This document shows positions 1 to 7,386 of a stretch of 42,381 bases of DNA, piece after piece; position 1 is the first letter of the stretch; each line of letters begins with the position of its first letter. The stretch spans positions 1 to 42,381 of the forward strand of contig JAFUFO010000017.1 of the NCBI GenBank assembly GCA_017469885.1, read 5' to 3'. The DNA is from Solobacterium sp. GTDB lineage: Bacteria > Bacillota_I > Bacilli_A > Erysipelotrichales > Erysipelotrichaceae. Below the pieces are notes generated by a model. It was not told where the DNA came from. It did no database searches and was given only the letters and a program-made list of their open reading frames with translations. The translations under genes and the position numbers were made by a program.

Positions 1-20
1 ATTTCAGGACCACGCAATAA

Positions 21-50
21 CGGAGGCTATCCAGCCTCCGCTATATTTTT
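21..50 (+). terminator. Rho-independent terminator of an upstream gene
   Basis: A 7-bp perfect stem (CGGAGGC 21-27, GCCTCCG 34-40) with a 6-base loop is followed by a T-rich run. It most likely ends a plus-strand gene lying before the window. Confidence 0.7.
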
Positions 51-64
51 AATACTTAAGGAAA

Positions 65-134
65 TCCACACGATCTGGTGGTGGGTCTCCACACTACTTG
101 GTGCCACCACCTGGTGTGGCCACACTATCTGGTG
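65..134. repeat. Degenerate short repeats
   Basis: Three near-copies of a 15-16-base unit (CCACAC-x-A-x-x-TGGTG) begin at about 65, 88 and 119, with a partial CCACCTGGTG copy between the last two. Spacing is 23 and then 31 bases. The last copy overlaps the end of the small minus-strand gene. Function unknown. Confidence 0.5.
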
Positions 135-301
135 CTATCCCGAATAATGAGCAGGATGATGACAATTCCTGCGCCGATCATCAGCCATGGAACAGCGGCC
201 CGCTGCCTGTTGTAGGATTTGCTTGCGGCTTCTTCCGCAAGCGCATCTCCAAGTGCTTCTTCCTCCGGTTCAATCACACCGTTTCTGTTTACATCCAGCA
301 T
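125..301 (-). CDS. Small single-pass membrane protein with an EF-hand-like loop
   Basis: This 58-residue frame is not a recognised family. Near the N-terminus it reads DVNRNGVIEPEE, which fits the calcium-binding EF-hand loop pattern: acidic or Asn at loop positions 1, 3 and 5, Gly at 6, Ile at 8, Glu at 12. An acidic helix-like stretch follows, then one hydrophobic membrane segment at about residues 38-53 and a short charged tail. The composition (acidic loop, single helix, positive end) looks protein-like, and no longer frame on either strand makes better sense. No clear ribosome site precedes the ATG, which is the first ATG after an in-frame stop. Calcium binding is inferred from the loop only. 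Confidence 0.5.
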   Translation of the reverse strand: MLDVNRNGVIEPEEEALGDALAEEAASKSYNRQRAAVPWLMIGAGIVIILLIIRDSTR

Positions 302-361
302 ATTTATTATCGTAACGAAAAAACAGTATTATGGGAAGCCATCACGGATTGTGATGAAAAC

Positions 362-370
362 TGCTATGAT
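362..370 (+). promoter_or_regulatory. Extended -10 element before the MBL-fold gene
   Basis: TGC-TATGAT fits an extended -10 box (TGn-TATnAT). A transcript from here would start near 377, just before the ATG at 380, so this promoter would leave almost no leader. No good -35 is visible. Confidence 0.35.
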
Positions 371-373
371 TGA

Positions 374-1114
374 ATGCATATGAGAAAGCTTACAGAACAC
401 ATTTACTGCATGGACGCAAATGCGGAAACGGATCAGCCGTTTGTCTTTTATATACATGGAGAAAACCGCAGTCTCCTTGTGGATGCGGGCAACTCTCCAG
501 AGAACTATCAGAAACTGCTTGGCGAACTGCAGGAATGCGGTCTTCGAACGCCTGACCTTGCGGCACTGACACACTGGCACTGGGATCATACCTTCGGTGT
601 CTGTGCGGCAGAATGCCCGGTAATCGCATCCGAGGCAACCGATTCGATTCTGAAGAATGTTTCCGCATGGAAATGGGATGATGACTCAATGCGGCAGCGA
701 CTTGCGACAGGGGAGGATATTCTCTTTACCTATGACTGCATGAAAAAGCAGTATCCCGATACCCGGGCAATTGTTGTAAGGCGGCCGGATATTACATTCT
801 CGAATCGGCTGACAATTGATCTTGGCGGTGTGGTCTGTTATCTCGAACATCGTGATTCTCCCCATACCAGAGATGCGGTAATGATCCATGTTCCTTCAGA
901 TGAGGTTCTGATCGGCGGTGATGCGCATTATGAAGATTATTATGACAATGACAGTAAATATGACCGGAATCGGCTGCGTTCCTTTATGGAGTATCTGAAT
1001 GCGATTCCGTTCACGCATTATCTGAAAGGCCATGATGAACCGGAGATTTCAAAAGCCGCGATGCTGGAACTGCTGGAATCTGCGTATGATGATCCGGAAC
1101 GTACGGTCGGATAA
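374..1114 (+). CDS. MBL-fold metallo-hydrolase
   Basis: This 246-residue protein has the metallo-beta-lactamase metal motif HxHxDH at residues 67-72 (HWHWDH), preceded by a VDAG strand-turn typical of the fold. Later metal-ligand candidates are a His in SPHTRD, the Asp of GGDAH, and the His of KGHDEP near the end. Such proteins are cytosolic hydrolases with two metals (glyoxalase II-like and many unassigned types), and the substrate cannot be read from sequence. Two starts are possible, 374 and 380; neither has a ribosome site, and the -10 box at 365-370 favours 380. It stands alone, with tRNA-Val about 50 bases downstream. Confidence 0.88.
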   Translation: MHMRKLTEHIYCMDANAETDQPFVFYIHGENRSLLVDAGNSPENYQKLLGELQECGLRTPDLAALTHWHWDHTFGVCAAECPVIASEATDSILKNVSAWKWDDDSMRQRLATGEDILFTYDCMKKQYPDTRAIVVRRPDITFSNRLTIDLGGVVCYLEHRDSPHTRDAVMIHVPSDEVLIGGDAHYEDYYDNDSKYDRNRLRSFMEYLNAIPFTHYLKGHDEPEISKAAMLELLESAYDDPERTVG

Positions 1115-1164
1115 AGATAATTCTTTCCAATCTGAAAAGAGTGTGCTAACATAAATGAGCACAT

Positions 1165-1237
1165 GAGTGCTTAGCTCAGTTGGGAGAGCACTTCCTTGAC
1201 GTGGAAGGGGTCATGGGTTCGAGTCCCTTAGCGCTCA
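1165..1237 (+). tRNA. tRNA-Val (anticodon GAC)
   Basis: The acceptor stem GAGTGCT (1165-1171) pairs with AGCGCTC (1230-1236). The D arm GCTC/GAGC and the anticodon arm CTTCC-TTGACGT-GGAAG give anticodon GAC. The T loop TTCGAGT is normal, but the T stem has a T-T mismatch at its second pair. CCA is not encoded. An extended -10 candidate (TGC-TAACAT, 1144-1152) with TTTCCA 17 bases upstream precedes it. Confidence 0.9.
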
Positions 1238-1245
1238 CGAGAAAG

Positions 1246-1268
1246 ACCGCAGGCAATGCGGTTTTTTT
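1246..1268 (+). terminator. Terminator behind tRNA-Val
   Basis: Stem ACCGCA (1246-1251) and TGCGGT (1257-1262) with a 5-base loop runs directly into a T run. Confidence 0.85.
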
Positions 1269-1350
1269 ATTATCATTTTCATGCAGGGATAATTCTGTAA
1301 AATAAAAAACAGGAACAGGATGAAGCGGTTATAGACTGCAGACTGTGTGT

Positions 1351-1386
1351 CATACCAGTTACAGGTTTATAATCAAAACTGGTATG
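1351..1386 (+). promoter_or_regulatory. Promoter with 10-bp inverted repeat upstream of DUF1887 gene
   Basis: CATACCAGTT (1351-1360) and AACTGGTATG (1377-1386) form a perfect 10-bp inverted repeat. The 16 bases between hold a perfect TATAAT (1368-1373). A GTTACAGG/GTAACAGG echo adjoins both arms. A repressor binding both arms would clamp the -10 box; as RNA only the 3' arm would lie in the transcript, so an operator is more likely than an attenuator. The -35 is weak. Confidence 0.6.
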
Positions 1387-1426
1387 TAACAGGTAATACA
1401 GGCAAAGTCCCTGATGTGAGCGTGGT

Positions 1427-2536
1427 ATGAAAGTATTGGTAGAACTGATCGATTCTCAGCAGATCCTGAATCTGGTTTCCGCGATAAACCGGAAGCCCGA
1501 TAAGGTTATTTTTCTCAGCAGCGATCCTTACGCGGCAATGCCGGGAAAGGGCGTCATGAAGAAATATCTTGGCTGTCCGTATGAAGTGCAGTATTACACT
1601 CCGGCAACGCTGGAAGCGTTCGTTCTCGGCATACAGGCAGATGAGCTTGAGATTGATGTGCACGGCGGGGATGACTATGCAATCGCAATGGCAACTGCAA
1701 TTGCGAAGAAGCACGGATTTACACTCTGCTACCCTGGTTTTACTACCCGGACAATGTATACGGTCAGGGGCGATAACAAAGAGATGTCAGACCTTGTGAT
1801 TCCGAAGTTTACGATTCGGGAGATTATTACACTGTACGGCGGTTCGGTACGGGAAATGCCGGAGGCGGTATTTGAAGGCGAAGACCGGAAAGCGGTACAG
1901 GCCTGCAATGAGTCACGGCGCTATAACAGCAAGCGCTGGGCAGATTTCTGCCTGACCATGTCGAACCTTGCGAAAAAGAATGAAGGACAGGCAGTCTGGA
2001 AAGCATCCGAAGCAGTTTACAATGAATACCGCAGTATCTTCCGCTCCGTTGCCTGTGTGTTCCGAAGATGTGAAGTACAGGAAGGCAGGCTGTATCTGGA
2101 GTTTGCTAATCCGGAGTACAAGGTGCTGGTAACGGATACGGGTGTGCCGTTTGAGTATGAAACCTACTATCAGATCGAAGACAGCAATTACTTCGATGAT
2201 ATTGATATCCGGGTGAATATCGACTGGAACGGCGGTGACTTCAACCGGAAAGATCCAAACAGCGAGCTGGATGTCATGGCAACCAAAGACGGACGCCTGA
2301 TTTCCATTTCCTGCAAAGCCGGCAAATATGATCAGCAGGCGATTTATGAAGTGAAAACAAATGCAATCCAGTTTGGCGGAGAATTTGCGGTTCCTGTGCT
2401 GTGTACGGATTATAACCGCAGGCATTCCGAGTATGCGGAGAAAGCGGAAGCGCTTGGCGTACTGCTGATACAGTTTGATGAGATGCGTGCAGGCAAAGCG
2501 GCAGAGCTGATCATCGACTGGATGAAAACACATTGA
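1427..2536 (+). CDS. DUF1887 family CARF-nuclease-like protein (Card1/Can2 type), orphan
   Basis: The 369 residues match the DUF1887 layout. An N-terminal CARF-like Rossmann half opens with a strand and SQQILNLVSAI, followed by HGGDDYAIAMA at about residues 79-89, in the place where CARF proteins carry their ligand-binding GG motif. The C-terminal PD-(D/E)xK-like half has ELDV (E280, D282) and ISCKAG (S295, K297). In known Card1/Can2 proteins, cyclic oligoadenylate made by a type III CRISPR complex binds CARF and switches on nucleic-acid cutting. Here the usual Glu two residues before the Lys reads Ser, so activity may be altered. No cas gene or CRISPR array lies within the window. Ribosome site is weak; the gene is monocistronic with its own terminator. 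Confidence 0.8.
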   Translation: MKVLVELIDSQQILNLVSAINRKPDKVIFLSSDPYAAMPGKGVMKKYLGCPYEVQYYTPATLEAFVLGIQADELEIDVHGGDDYAIAMATAIAKKHGFTLCYPGFTTRTMYTVRGDNKEMSDLVIPKFTIREIITLYGGSVREMPEAVFEGEDRKAVQACNESRRYNSKRWADFCLTMSNLAKKNEGQAVWKASEAVYNEYRSIFRSVACVFRRCEVQEGRLYLEFANPEYKVLVTDTGVPFEYETYYQIEDSNYFDDIDIRVNIDWNGGDFNRKDPNSELDVMATKDGRLISISCKAGKYDQQAIYEVKTNAIQFGGEFAVPVLCTDYNRRHSEYAEKAEALGVLLIQFDEMRAGKAAELIIDWMKTH

Positions 2537-2563
2537 AAATGTTCCCGAATGGGAACATTTTTT
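2537..2563 (+). terminator. Terminator of DUF1887 gene
   Basis: AAAATGTTCCC and GGGAACATTTT flank a GAAT loop directly after the stop codon, and T residues continue. Confidence 0.9.
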
Positions 2564-2589
2564 GGATGACAGAGGGTGGGCTGATTGTC

Positions 2590-2883
2590 TCACTGTTTCT
2601 CAAATGAAATCAGGGTGCTGCCGGAGTATACAAGCAGGCCCTCGTCTCCGGGTTCCAGCTGTTCGTACAGCGCATGGTCGACAAAAAACTCAGCCGTACG
2701 ATCGTTCACTGTAAAGGAAACGGAATATACGGTGGACCGTTTCCACATGGAATGACTTTCATCCTGCATGGACGCAAGCGCAAGCATCGGATTTCCGCCG
2801 GATGCGCCGAGCAGCGGCGGATCTTCAACTTCTTCAAATCCTTTGCTTAAAACCGTCGCATGTGCCTTTTTCCGGAATGCCAT
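2590..2883 (-). CDS. Hypothetical protein, DUF2500-like
   Basis: This is a 97-residue protein. The C-terminal half (VYSVSFTVNDRTAEFFV ... LEPGDEGLLVYSGS ... ISFEKQ) resembles the small beta-rich DUF2500 proteins, which share a strand-GDxGxLxYxG-strand pattern; this is by eye only. It lacks the N-terminal membrane helix DUF2500 proteins usually have, but the gene just upstream (39 bases away, same strand) encodes a membrane-anchored protein, so the two probably form an operon. It runs convergent with the DUF1887 gene. Function unknown. Confidence 0.75.
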   Translation of the reverse strand: MAFRKKAHATVLSKGFEEVEDPPLLGASGGNPMLALASMQDESHSMWKRSTVYSVSFTVNDRTAEFFVDHALYEQLEPGDEGLLVYSGSTLISFEKQ

Positions 2884-2922
2884 AATGAGTCCTGTAAATA
2901 AGCTGACCGATGAAGAAAGGCC

Positions 2923-3219
2923 TTATTCCCGGCCGTTGATCAGCTGTGCATTAAGATAAACATCGTGAAACGGCATCTTGAACTGATACACGGTTTCGCT
3001 GATCTGAACCAGCTCATCCACGTTTGCGGTTACCTGGATATACATATCATCTGTGAGTTCCGCGGTTTCAAAGGTTACGGTCCGTCCTGCAATCGCAAAC
3101 CGCGGATACGTGCGGAAATTATGCTTCTGGTTTGGATAAACAATGATGCGTTTTACAAACCCAAGCAGAAATCCGATGCAGAGTCCGATAATAATGAGAA
3201 TGATCTGTCTGTTTTTCAT
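2923..3219 (-). CDS. Hypothetical membrane-anchored protein
   Basis: This 98-residue protein has an N-terminal hydrophobic helix at about residues 5-22, then a soluble part with alternating strands. No family is recognised. The start is supported by GAGG about 8 bases upstream on the minus strand. It is the first gene of a two-gene unit with the DUF2500-like gene. The soluble tail may lie outside the cell or act as a small scaffold; this cannot be decided. Confidence 0.7.
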   Translation of the reverse strand: MKNRQIILIIIGLCIGFLLGFVKRIIVYPNQKHNFRTYPRFAIAGRTVTFETAELTDDMYIQVTANVDELVQISETVYQFKMPFHDVYLNAQLINGRE

Positions 3220-3365
3220 AAGGTTTCCTCAACTTCATCATACCCCGTATTTTTGAAAAAGTATGGGATTATTCCTGTTGTGACAGTTCTGGCAGGCAGA
3301 AAGAATGGACAGGGCTTAGACATGCGGCAGATCGGAGTATATTATATGAGCGCCTGATAAGGCAG

Positions 3366-3396
3366 ATATGGGTTTGCGCTTCGGTAAAACCCATAT
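3366..3396. other. Strong 10-bp hairpin before the PP2C sensor gene
   Basis: ATATGGGTTT (3366-3375) and AAACCCATAT (3387-3396) are perfect inverted arms around an 11-base loop. No T run follows on either strand, so it is not a classical terminator. It lies about 75 bases before the sensor gene's ATG and could be an operator or a leader structure. The remaining 3220-3418 stretch shows nothing else I can support. Confidence 0.5.
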
Positions 3397-3469
3397 ACAA
3401 AATAAGTGATCATTTTCTTTGGATTCCGGGGCGTCTGCTTTAAAATGTTATTTATATAAAAATAAGACT

Positions 3470-6400
3470 ATGAGAACAGCTATTGCGGCAGCACTGCTTA
3501 TGGGCAGTCTGTTTACATCAAATATTCCAACCCATGCCATGGCAGAACCGAAAGAGATGGCTGCGCCTTTTTTCTCTGTGCGTTCCTCGGACGGAGAGGG
3601 CAATATTGTGGATCCGATCGGAGAAAGCGAGCGGTACTCCGCAGTTATTTACAATAACCGGAACGGTCTTCCGACGTCGGAAGCCAATGAGATCGCGGAG
3701 ACAAGTGATGGATTTATCTGGATCGGCAGCTACAGCGGTCTGGTACGGTATGACGGCAATACGTTTGAACGAATGGATTCCACAACCGGTATTGCGAATG
3801 TCGGCAGTCTGTTTGTTGACTCAAAGGATCGTCTCTGGGTAGGCACCAATGACAGCGGCGTGGCGATGATTGAGCAGGGCAGAACCCGGATGTGGAAAGA
3901 GGAGGACGGCCTGAACTCCCTGAACATCAGTATGATTGCGGAAGATGATGACGGAGTCATCTATGTGAGCACGACGAGCGGCGTTTACCTGATTGATGAA
4001 GACCTGCAGCTTACACCTGTTGAGGATCCGCGCCTTCAGGGTATGTATGTGGATGTTCTCCGCATGGGAAATGACGGCATGATTTACGGCGTAAGCAGTG
4101 AAGATGATATCTTCGTGCTTGAAAAAAATGAGGTCGTGCGGTACTTCAGCAAAGATGACTACGACATTGAAGGCGTGCTCTATCTTCTGCCGGATCCGGA
4201 TGAGCCGGGAGTGATGTACTTCGGGACAGACGAGTCAACATTCTACAAAGGAAGTATCGGTGACCGGATCACCATTACGGATTCAATCGATATTTCTCCG
4301 TTATTCGGAGTCATGGATATTGAAAAGATCGGCGGACGCATCTGGATCACCGGACGAAACGGCATCGGTGTTCTGGATGGCAGAACGTTCCATTTCCTCG
4401 GTGATCTGCCGCTCAACAACTCGGTTGGCAGTGTAATGGCAGACTATGAAGGAAATCTCTGGTTTACTTCAACCCGTCAGGGCGTCATGAAACTGGTGCC
4501 GAATCAGTTCGCCAATGTGTTTGAACGGTTTGGTATTCCGGAACAGGTCGTAAATACAACCTGCATGCTTGACGGCAACCTTTATATCGGCACCGATACC
4601 GGACTGCTTGCGGCAGGAAAAGATGAGCTTCTGCCGAAGGTTCCGGTTGACCATGCGGAATATGCGGACGGGGAGCCGATCGAAAACATTGATAATCTTG
4701 CGGTATTCCTGGATGGCTGCCGGATCCGATCAATCATCAAAGATAGTAAGGACCGTCTCTGGATGTCTACGTGGCGTGCGGTAGGTCTGGTCTGTTATGA
4801 CCATGGAAATGTGACCGTATTCAGGGAACAGGACGGACTGATTTCCAATCATCTCCGGACGGTAACAGAGATGTCTGACGGATCAATCCTTGTCGCGGCA
4901 ACCGGCGGCGCCAATGTGATCCGCGACGGCAAGGTTACTGCGACCTACAGCGCATACGACGGAATCATTAATCCCGAGACCCTTACCGTAGCGGAAGGAG
5001 CCAACGGCGATATCATACTCGGCAGTGACGGCGGCGGAATCTATATCATCAATGAGGAGGGCACCCGCTGTCTCAGCACGCAGGACGGACTTTCTTCCGG
5101 CATCATCCTGCGTATCAAAAAGGATCCGAATCGGAAGCTGTATTGGATCGTCACCAGCAACTCTCTTGCCTATATGACTGAGGACTATCAGGTGACAACG
5201 GTCCGGAAGTTCCCGTATTCCAACAATTTCGACCTGTACGAAAACAGCAAGGAAGAAATGTGGATTCTCAGCAGTAACGGTATCTATGTTGTGCCGACTG
5301 AGAAACTCCTGGCAAATGAAGAAATTGAGCCGGTCCATTACAGCATGGACAACGGGCTTCCATGCATCACAACCGCAAACTCCTACAGTTATCTCGATGG
5401 GAACGGGGATCTCTACATTGCGGGAAACAGCGGGGTGGCGAAAGTGAATGTGGAAACGCCGCTGGAAAACGTGTTTGATCTGAGAGTCAGTGTTCCGTTT
5501 GTGGATGCGGACGGAGAGCGCCTGTATCCGGATGCCAACGGAGACTTCCATCTGTCCTCGGATGTACACAAACTGACGGTGTACAGTTATATCTTCAATT
5601 TTTCTCTGACGAACCCGACCGTCATGTATCGTCTGGACGGCTTTGATTCCGAAGACACAAGTGTACTTCGCAGCGATCTTGGACCGGTGGACTATACGAA
5701 TCTGCCGGGCGGAACGTATCGGTTTGTGATCAAACTGAAAGACTCCCAGGGACATACCGGAAAACGGGTCTCTGTCACGATCATCAAGGAAAAGGCGCTG
5801 TATGAAGAAACATGGTTCTATGTACTGATTGCGGCTGTCTCTGCCGGTGTGCTTGCGGCACTGATCCGACTGTATATCAAACGGAAAACGGATAAGCTGG
5901 AACAGAAGCACCGTGAGGATGTGCGGAAAGAACGGCTTAATACCGAGCTGAAGACCGCAGGGCAGATTCAGGAGAGTATTCTCCCGCATGTGTTCCCGCC
6001 GTTCCCGAAGCGTAAGGAGTTTGACATTTATGCGTCCATGACACCCGCAAGAGAAGTGGGCGGAGACTTCTATGATTTCTTCCTGATTGATCACGACCAT
6101 CTCGGACTTGTGATGGCCGACGTCAGCGGAAAGGGAATTCCGGCCTCTCTCTTCATGATGACGTCCAAGGCCATTCTGCAGAGCACTGCGATGCTTGGCT
6201 GCAGCGCGGCGGAAATCCTGACCCGGACAAATGAAGCGCTCTGCTCGAATAACCAGGTGGATATGTTTGTGACGATCTGGGTCGGCATTCTGGAAGTGAG
6301 CACCGGAAAAATCACAGCCGCAAATGCAGGGCATGAATATCCGGCCATCATGAAAAACGGCGTATTCAGACTGCTGAAAGACAAACATGGATTTGTGGTC

Positions 6401-6718
6401 GGCGGAATGAAAAAGTCGAAATACACCGAATATGAAATTCAGCTTGAACCGGGAGACAAACTCTTCCTGTACACCGATGGCGTTCCGGAGGCGACCGATG
6501 CCCAGGACAACATGTTCGGAACCGACCGCATGCTGGAAACACTGAATAAGAATGCGGATGCTGCACCGAAACAGATTCTTGAGGAAGTCCGCAGTTCGGT
6601 CGACCGCTTCGTAAAGGATGCGGAACAGTTTGATGATCTGACCATGCTGTGTCTGGAATACCGAGGCACCTCAGTTTTAAACAGCGAAGGAGACAACGAT
6701 GAAAGTATTGCTGGTTAA
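3470..6718 (+). CDS. Membrane sensor with beta-propeller, Y_Y_Y domain and SpoIIE/RsbU-type PP2C phosphatase
   Basis: From the first ATG this is 1082 residues. A TTG start at 3419 would add 17 residues that spoil the signal peptide, so I prefer 3470. Order: signal peptide (about 1-25); repeated propeller blades of the two-component 'reg_prop' type with phrases such as DGFIWIGS and KDRLWVGT (about 60-650); a Y_Y_Y-like beta-sandwich (about 670-780); one membrane helix (FYVLIAAVSAGVLAALI); a coiled stretch; and a PP2C domain with REVGGDFYD, ADVSGKG, NAGHEYP, YTDGVPEA and DDLTML. Family knowledge: such phosphatases dephosphorylate Ser/Thr on anti-sigma antagonists. An external ligand is inferred to control it. 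The last 20 bases overlap the next gene. Confidence 0.9.
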   Translation: MRTAIAAALLMGSLFTSNIPTHAMAEPKEMAAPFFSVRSSDGEGNIVDPIGESERYSAVIYNNRNGLPTSEANEIAETSDGFIWIGSYSGLVRYDGNTFERMDSTTGIANVGSLFVDSKDRLWVGTNDSGVAMIEQGRTRMWKEEDGLNSLNISMIAEDDDGVIYVSTTSGVYLIDEDLQLTPVEDPRLQGMYVDVLRMGNDGMIYGVSSEDDIFVLEKNEVVRYFSKDDYDIEGVLYLLPDPDEPGVMYFGTDESTFYKGSIGDRITITDSIDISPLFGVMDIEKIGGRIWITGRNGIGVLDGRTFHFLGDLPLNNSVGSVMADYEGNLWFTSTRQGVMKLVPNQFANVFERFGIPEQVVNTTCMLDGNLYIGTDTGLLAAGKDELLPKVPVDHAEYADGEPIENIDNLAVFLDGCRIRSIIKDSKDRLWMSTWRAVGLVCYDHGNVTVFREQDGLISNHLRTVTEMSDGSILVAATGGANVIRDGKVTATYSAYDGIINPETLTVAEGANGDIILGSDGGGIYIINEEGTRCLSTQDGLSSGIILRIKKDPNRKLYWIVTSNSLAYMTEDYQVTTVRKFPYSNNFDLYENSKEEMWILSSNGIYVVPTEKLLANEEIEPVHYSMDNGLPCITTANSYSYLDGNGDLYIAGNSGVAKVNVETPLENVFDLRVSVPFVDADGERLYPDANGDFHLSSDVHKLTVYSYIFNFSLTNPTVMYRLDGFDSEDTSVLRSDLGPVDYTNLPGGTYRFVIKLKDSQGHTGKRVSVTIIKEKALYEETWFYVLIAAVSAGVLAALIRLYIKRKTDKLEQKHREDVRKERLNTELKTAGQIQESILPHVFPPFPKRKEFDIYASMTPAREVGGDFYDFFLIDHDHLGLVMADVSGKGIPASLFMMTSKAILQSTAMLGCSAAEILTRTNEALCSNNQVDMFVTIWVGILEVSTGKITAANAGHEYPAIMKNGVFRLLKDKHGFVVGGMKKSKYTEYEIQLEPGDKLFLYTDGVPEATDAQDNMFGTDRMLETLNKNADAAPKQILEEVRSSVDRFVKDAEQFDDLTMLCLEYRGTSVLNSEGDNDESIAG

Positions 6719-7319
6719 CGGAAGTCCGCATCAGGACGGATGCACAAATCTTGCATTGGAGGAGTGCGCAAAAACACTGAACAAAAACGGAATCGAAACA
6801 GAGATTCTCTGGCTTGGCGTGAAGGCAGTACAGGGCTGTATCGCATGCAATAAATGCGGAAAGCTCGGACACTGTGTCTTTGACGACGTGGTAAATCAGG
6901 TCGCATCTGTCGCAGATACAATTGACGGTCTGATTGTCGGATGCCCGGTCTATTACGGCGGACCGTGTTCGCAGATTACCGCATTCCTGGACCGGCTGTT
7001 CTACAGTGCGGGCGATAAGCTGATCAAAAAGCCGGGTGCCGCAGTTGTTTCCTGCCGCAGGGGAGGCGCAACCGCAAGTTTCGAGCGTCTGAACAAGTAT
7101 TTTGAAATCAACAACATGCCTGTCGTGACCTCCCAGTACTGGAACCAGATTCACGGCAATACAAAAGAGCAGGCGATGGAAGACCTCGAAGGTCTGCAGA
7201 CCATGCGCACGCTCGGCGAGAATATGGCATGGCTTCTCAAATGCATTGAGGCAGGCAGAGCTGCCGGTGTCAAAGAGCCGGAATACGAAGCACCGATCCG
7301 GACCAACTTCATCCGCTGA
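6699..7319 (+). CDS. Flavodoxin-family NAD(P)H-dependent FMN reductase / iron-sulfur flavoprotein-like
   Basis: This 206-residue protein opens VLLVNGSPHQDGCTN, the FMN-phosphate loop of the NADPH-dependent FMN reductase family. The CIACNKCGKLGHC stretch (about residues 47-59) carries the Cys cluster seen in iron-sulfur flavoproteins, and GCPVYYGGPCSQ forms the second FMN loop. It likely reduces flavin or a quinone/nitro substrate in the cytosol. A good AAGGAG lies 7 bases before the ATG, inside the end of the PP2C sensor gene, so the two are probably co-transcribed and translation may be coupled. A shared terminator follows. Confidence 0.9.
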   Translation: MKVLLVNGSPHQDGCTNLALEECAKTLNKNGIETEILWLGVKAVQGCIACNKCGKLGHCVFDDVVNQVASVADTIDGLIVGCPVYYGGPCSQITAFLDRLFYSAGDKLIKKPGAAVVSCRRGGATASFERLNKYFEINNMPVVTSQYWNQIHGNTKEQAMEDLEGLQTMRTLGENMAWLLKCIEAGRAAGVKEPEYEAPIRTNFIR

Positions 7320-7341
7320 ACAAACCGTAAAACCAAATGAA

Positions 7342-7380
7342 AATCCAGACCATTCCCCATCAGGCAGTCTGGATTTTTTT
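7342..7380. terminator. Terminator between convergent genes
   Basis: AATCCAGAC (7342-7350) and GTCTGGATT (7367-7375) form a perfect 9-bp stem, then a T run on plus. It ends the flavin reductase gene. The minus side has only a short A/T tract but may serve the GH1 gene. Confidence 0.85.
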
Positions 7381-7386
7381 GTTCTG

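Noticed and set aside
98-373. 91-codon plus-strand frame at the left edge
   Set aside because: Low-complexity reading of the repeats; the minus-strand EF-hand/membrane frame is more protein-like.
4883-6388. 501-codon open frame antisense to the PP2C sensor gene
   Set aside because: Its protein is rich in Cys/His/Arg runs with no family sense, while the plus strand encodes clear propeller, Y_Y_Y and PP2C motifs.
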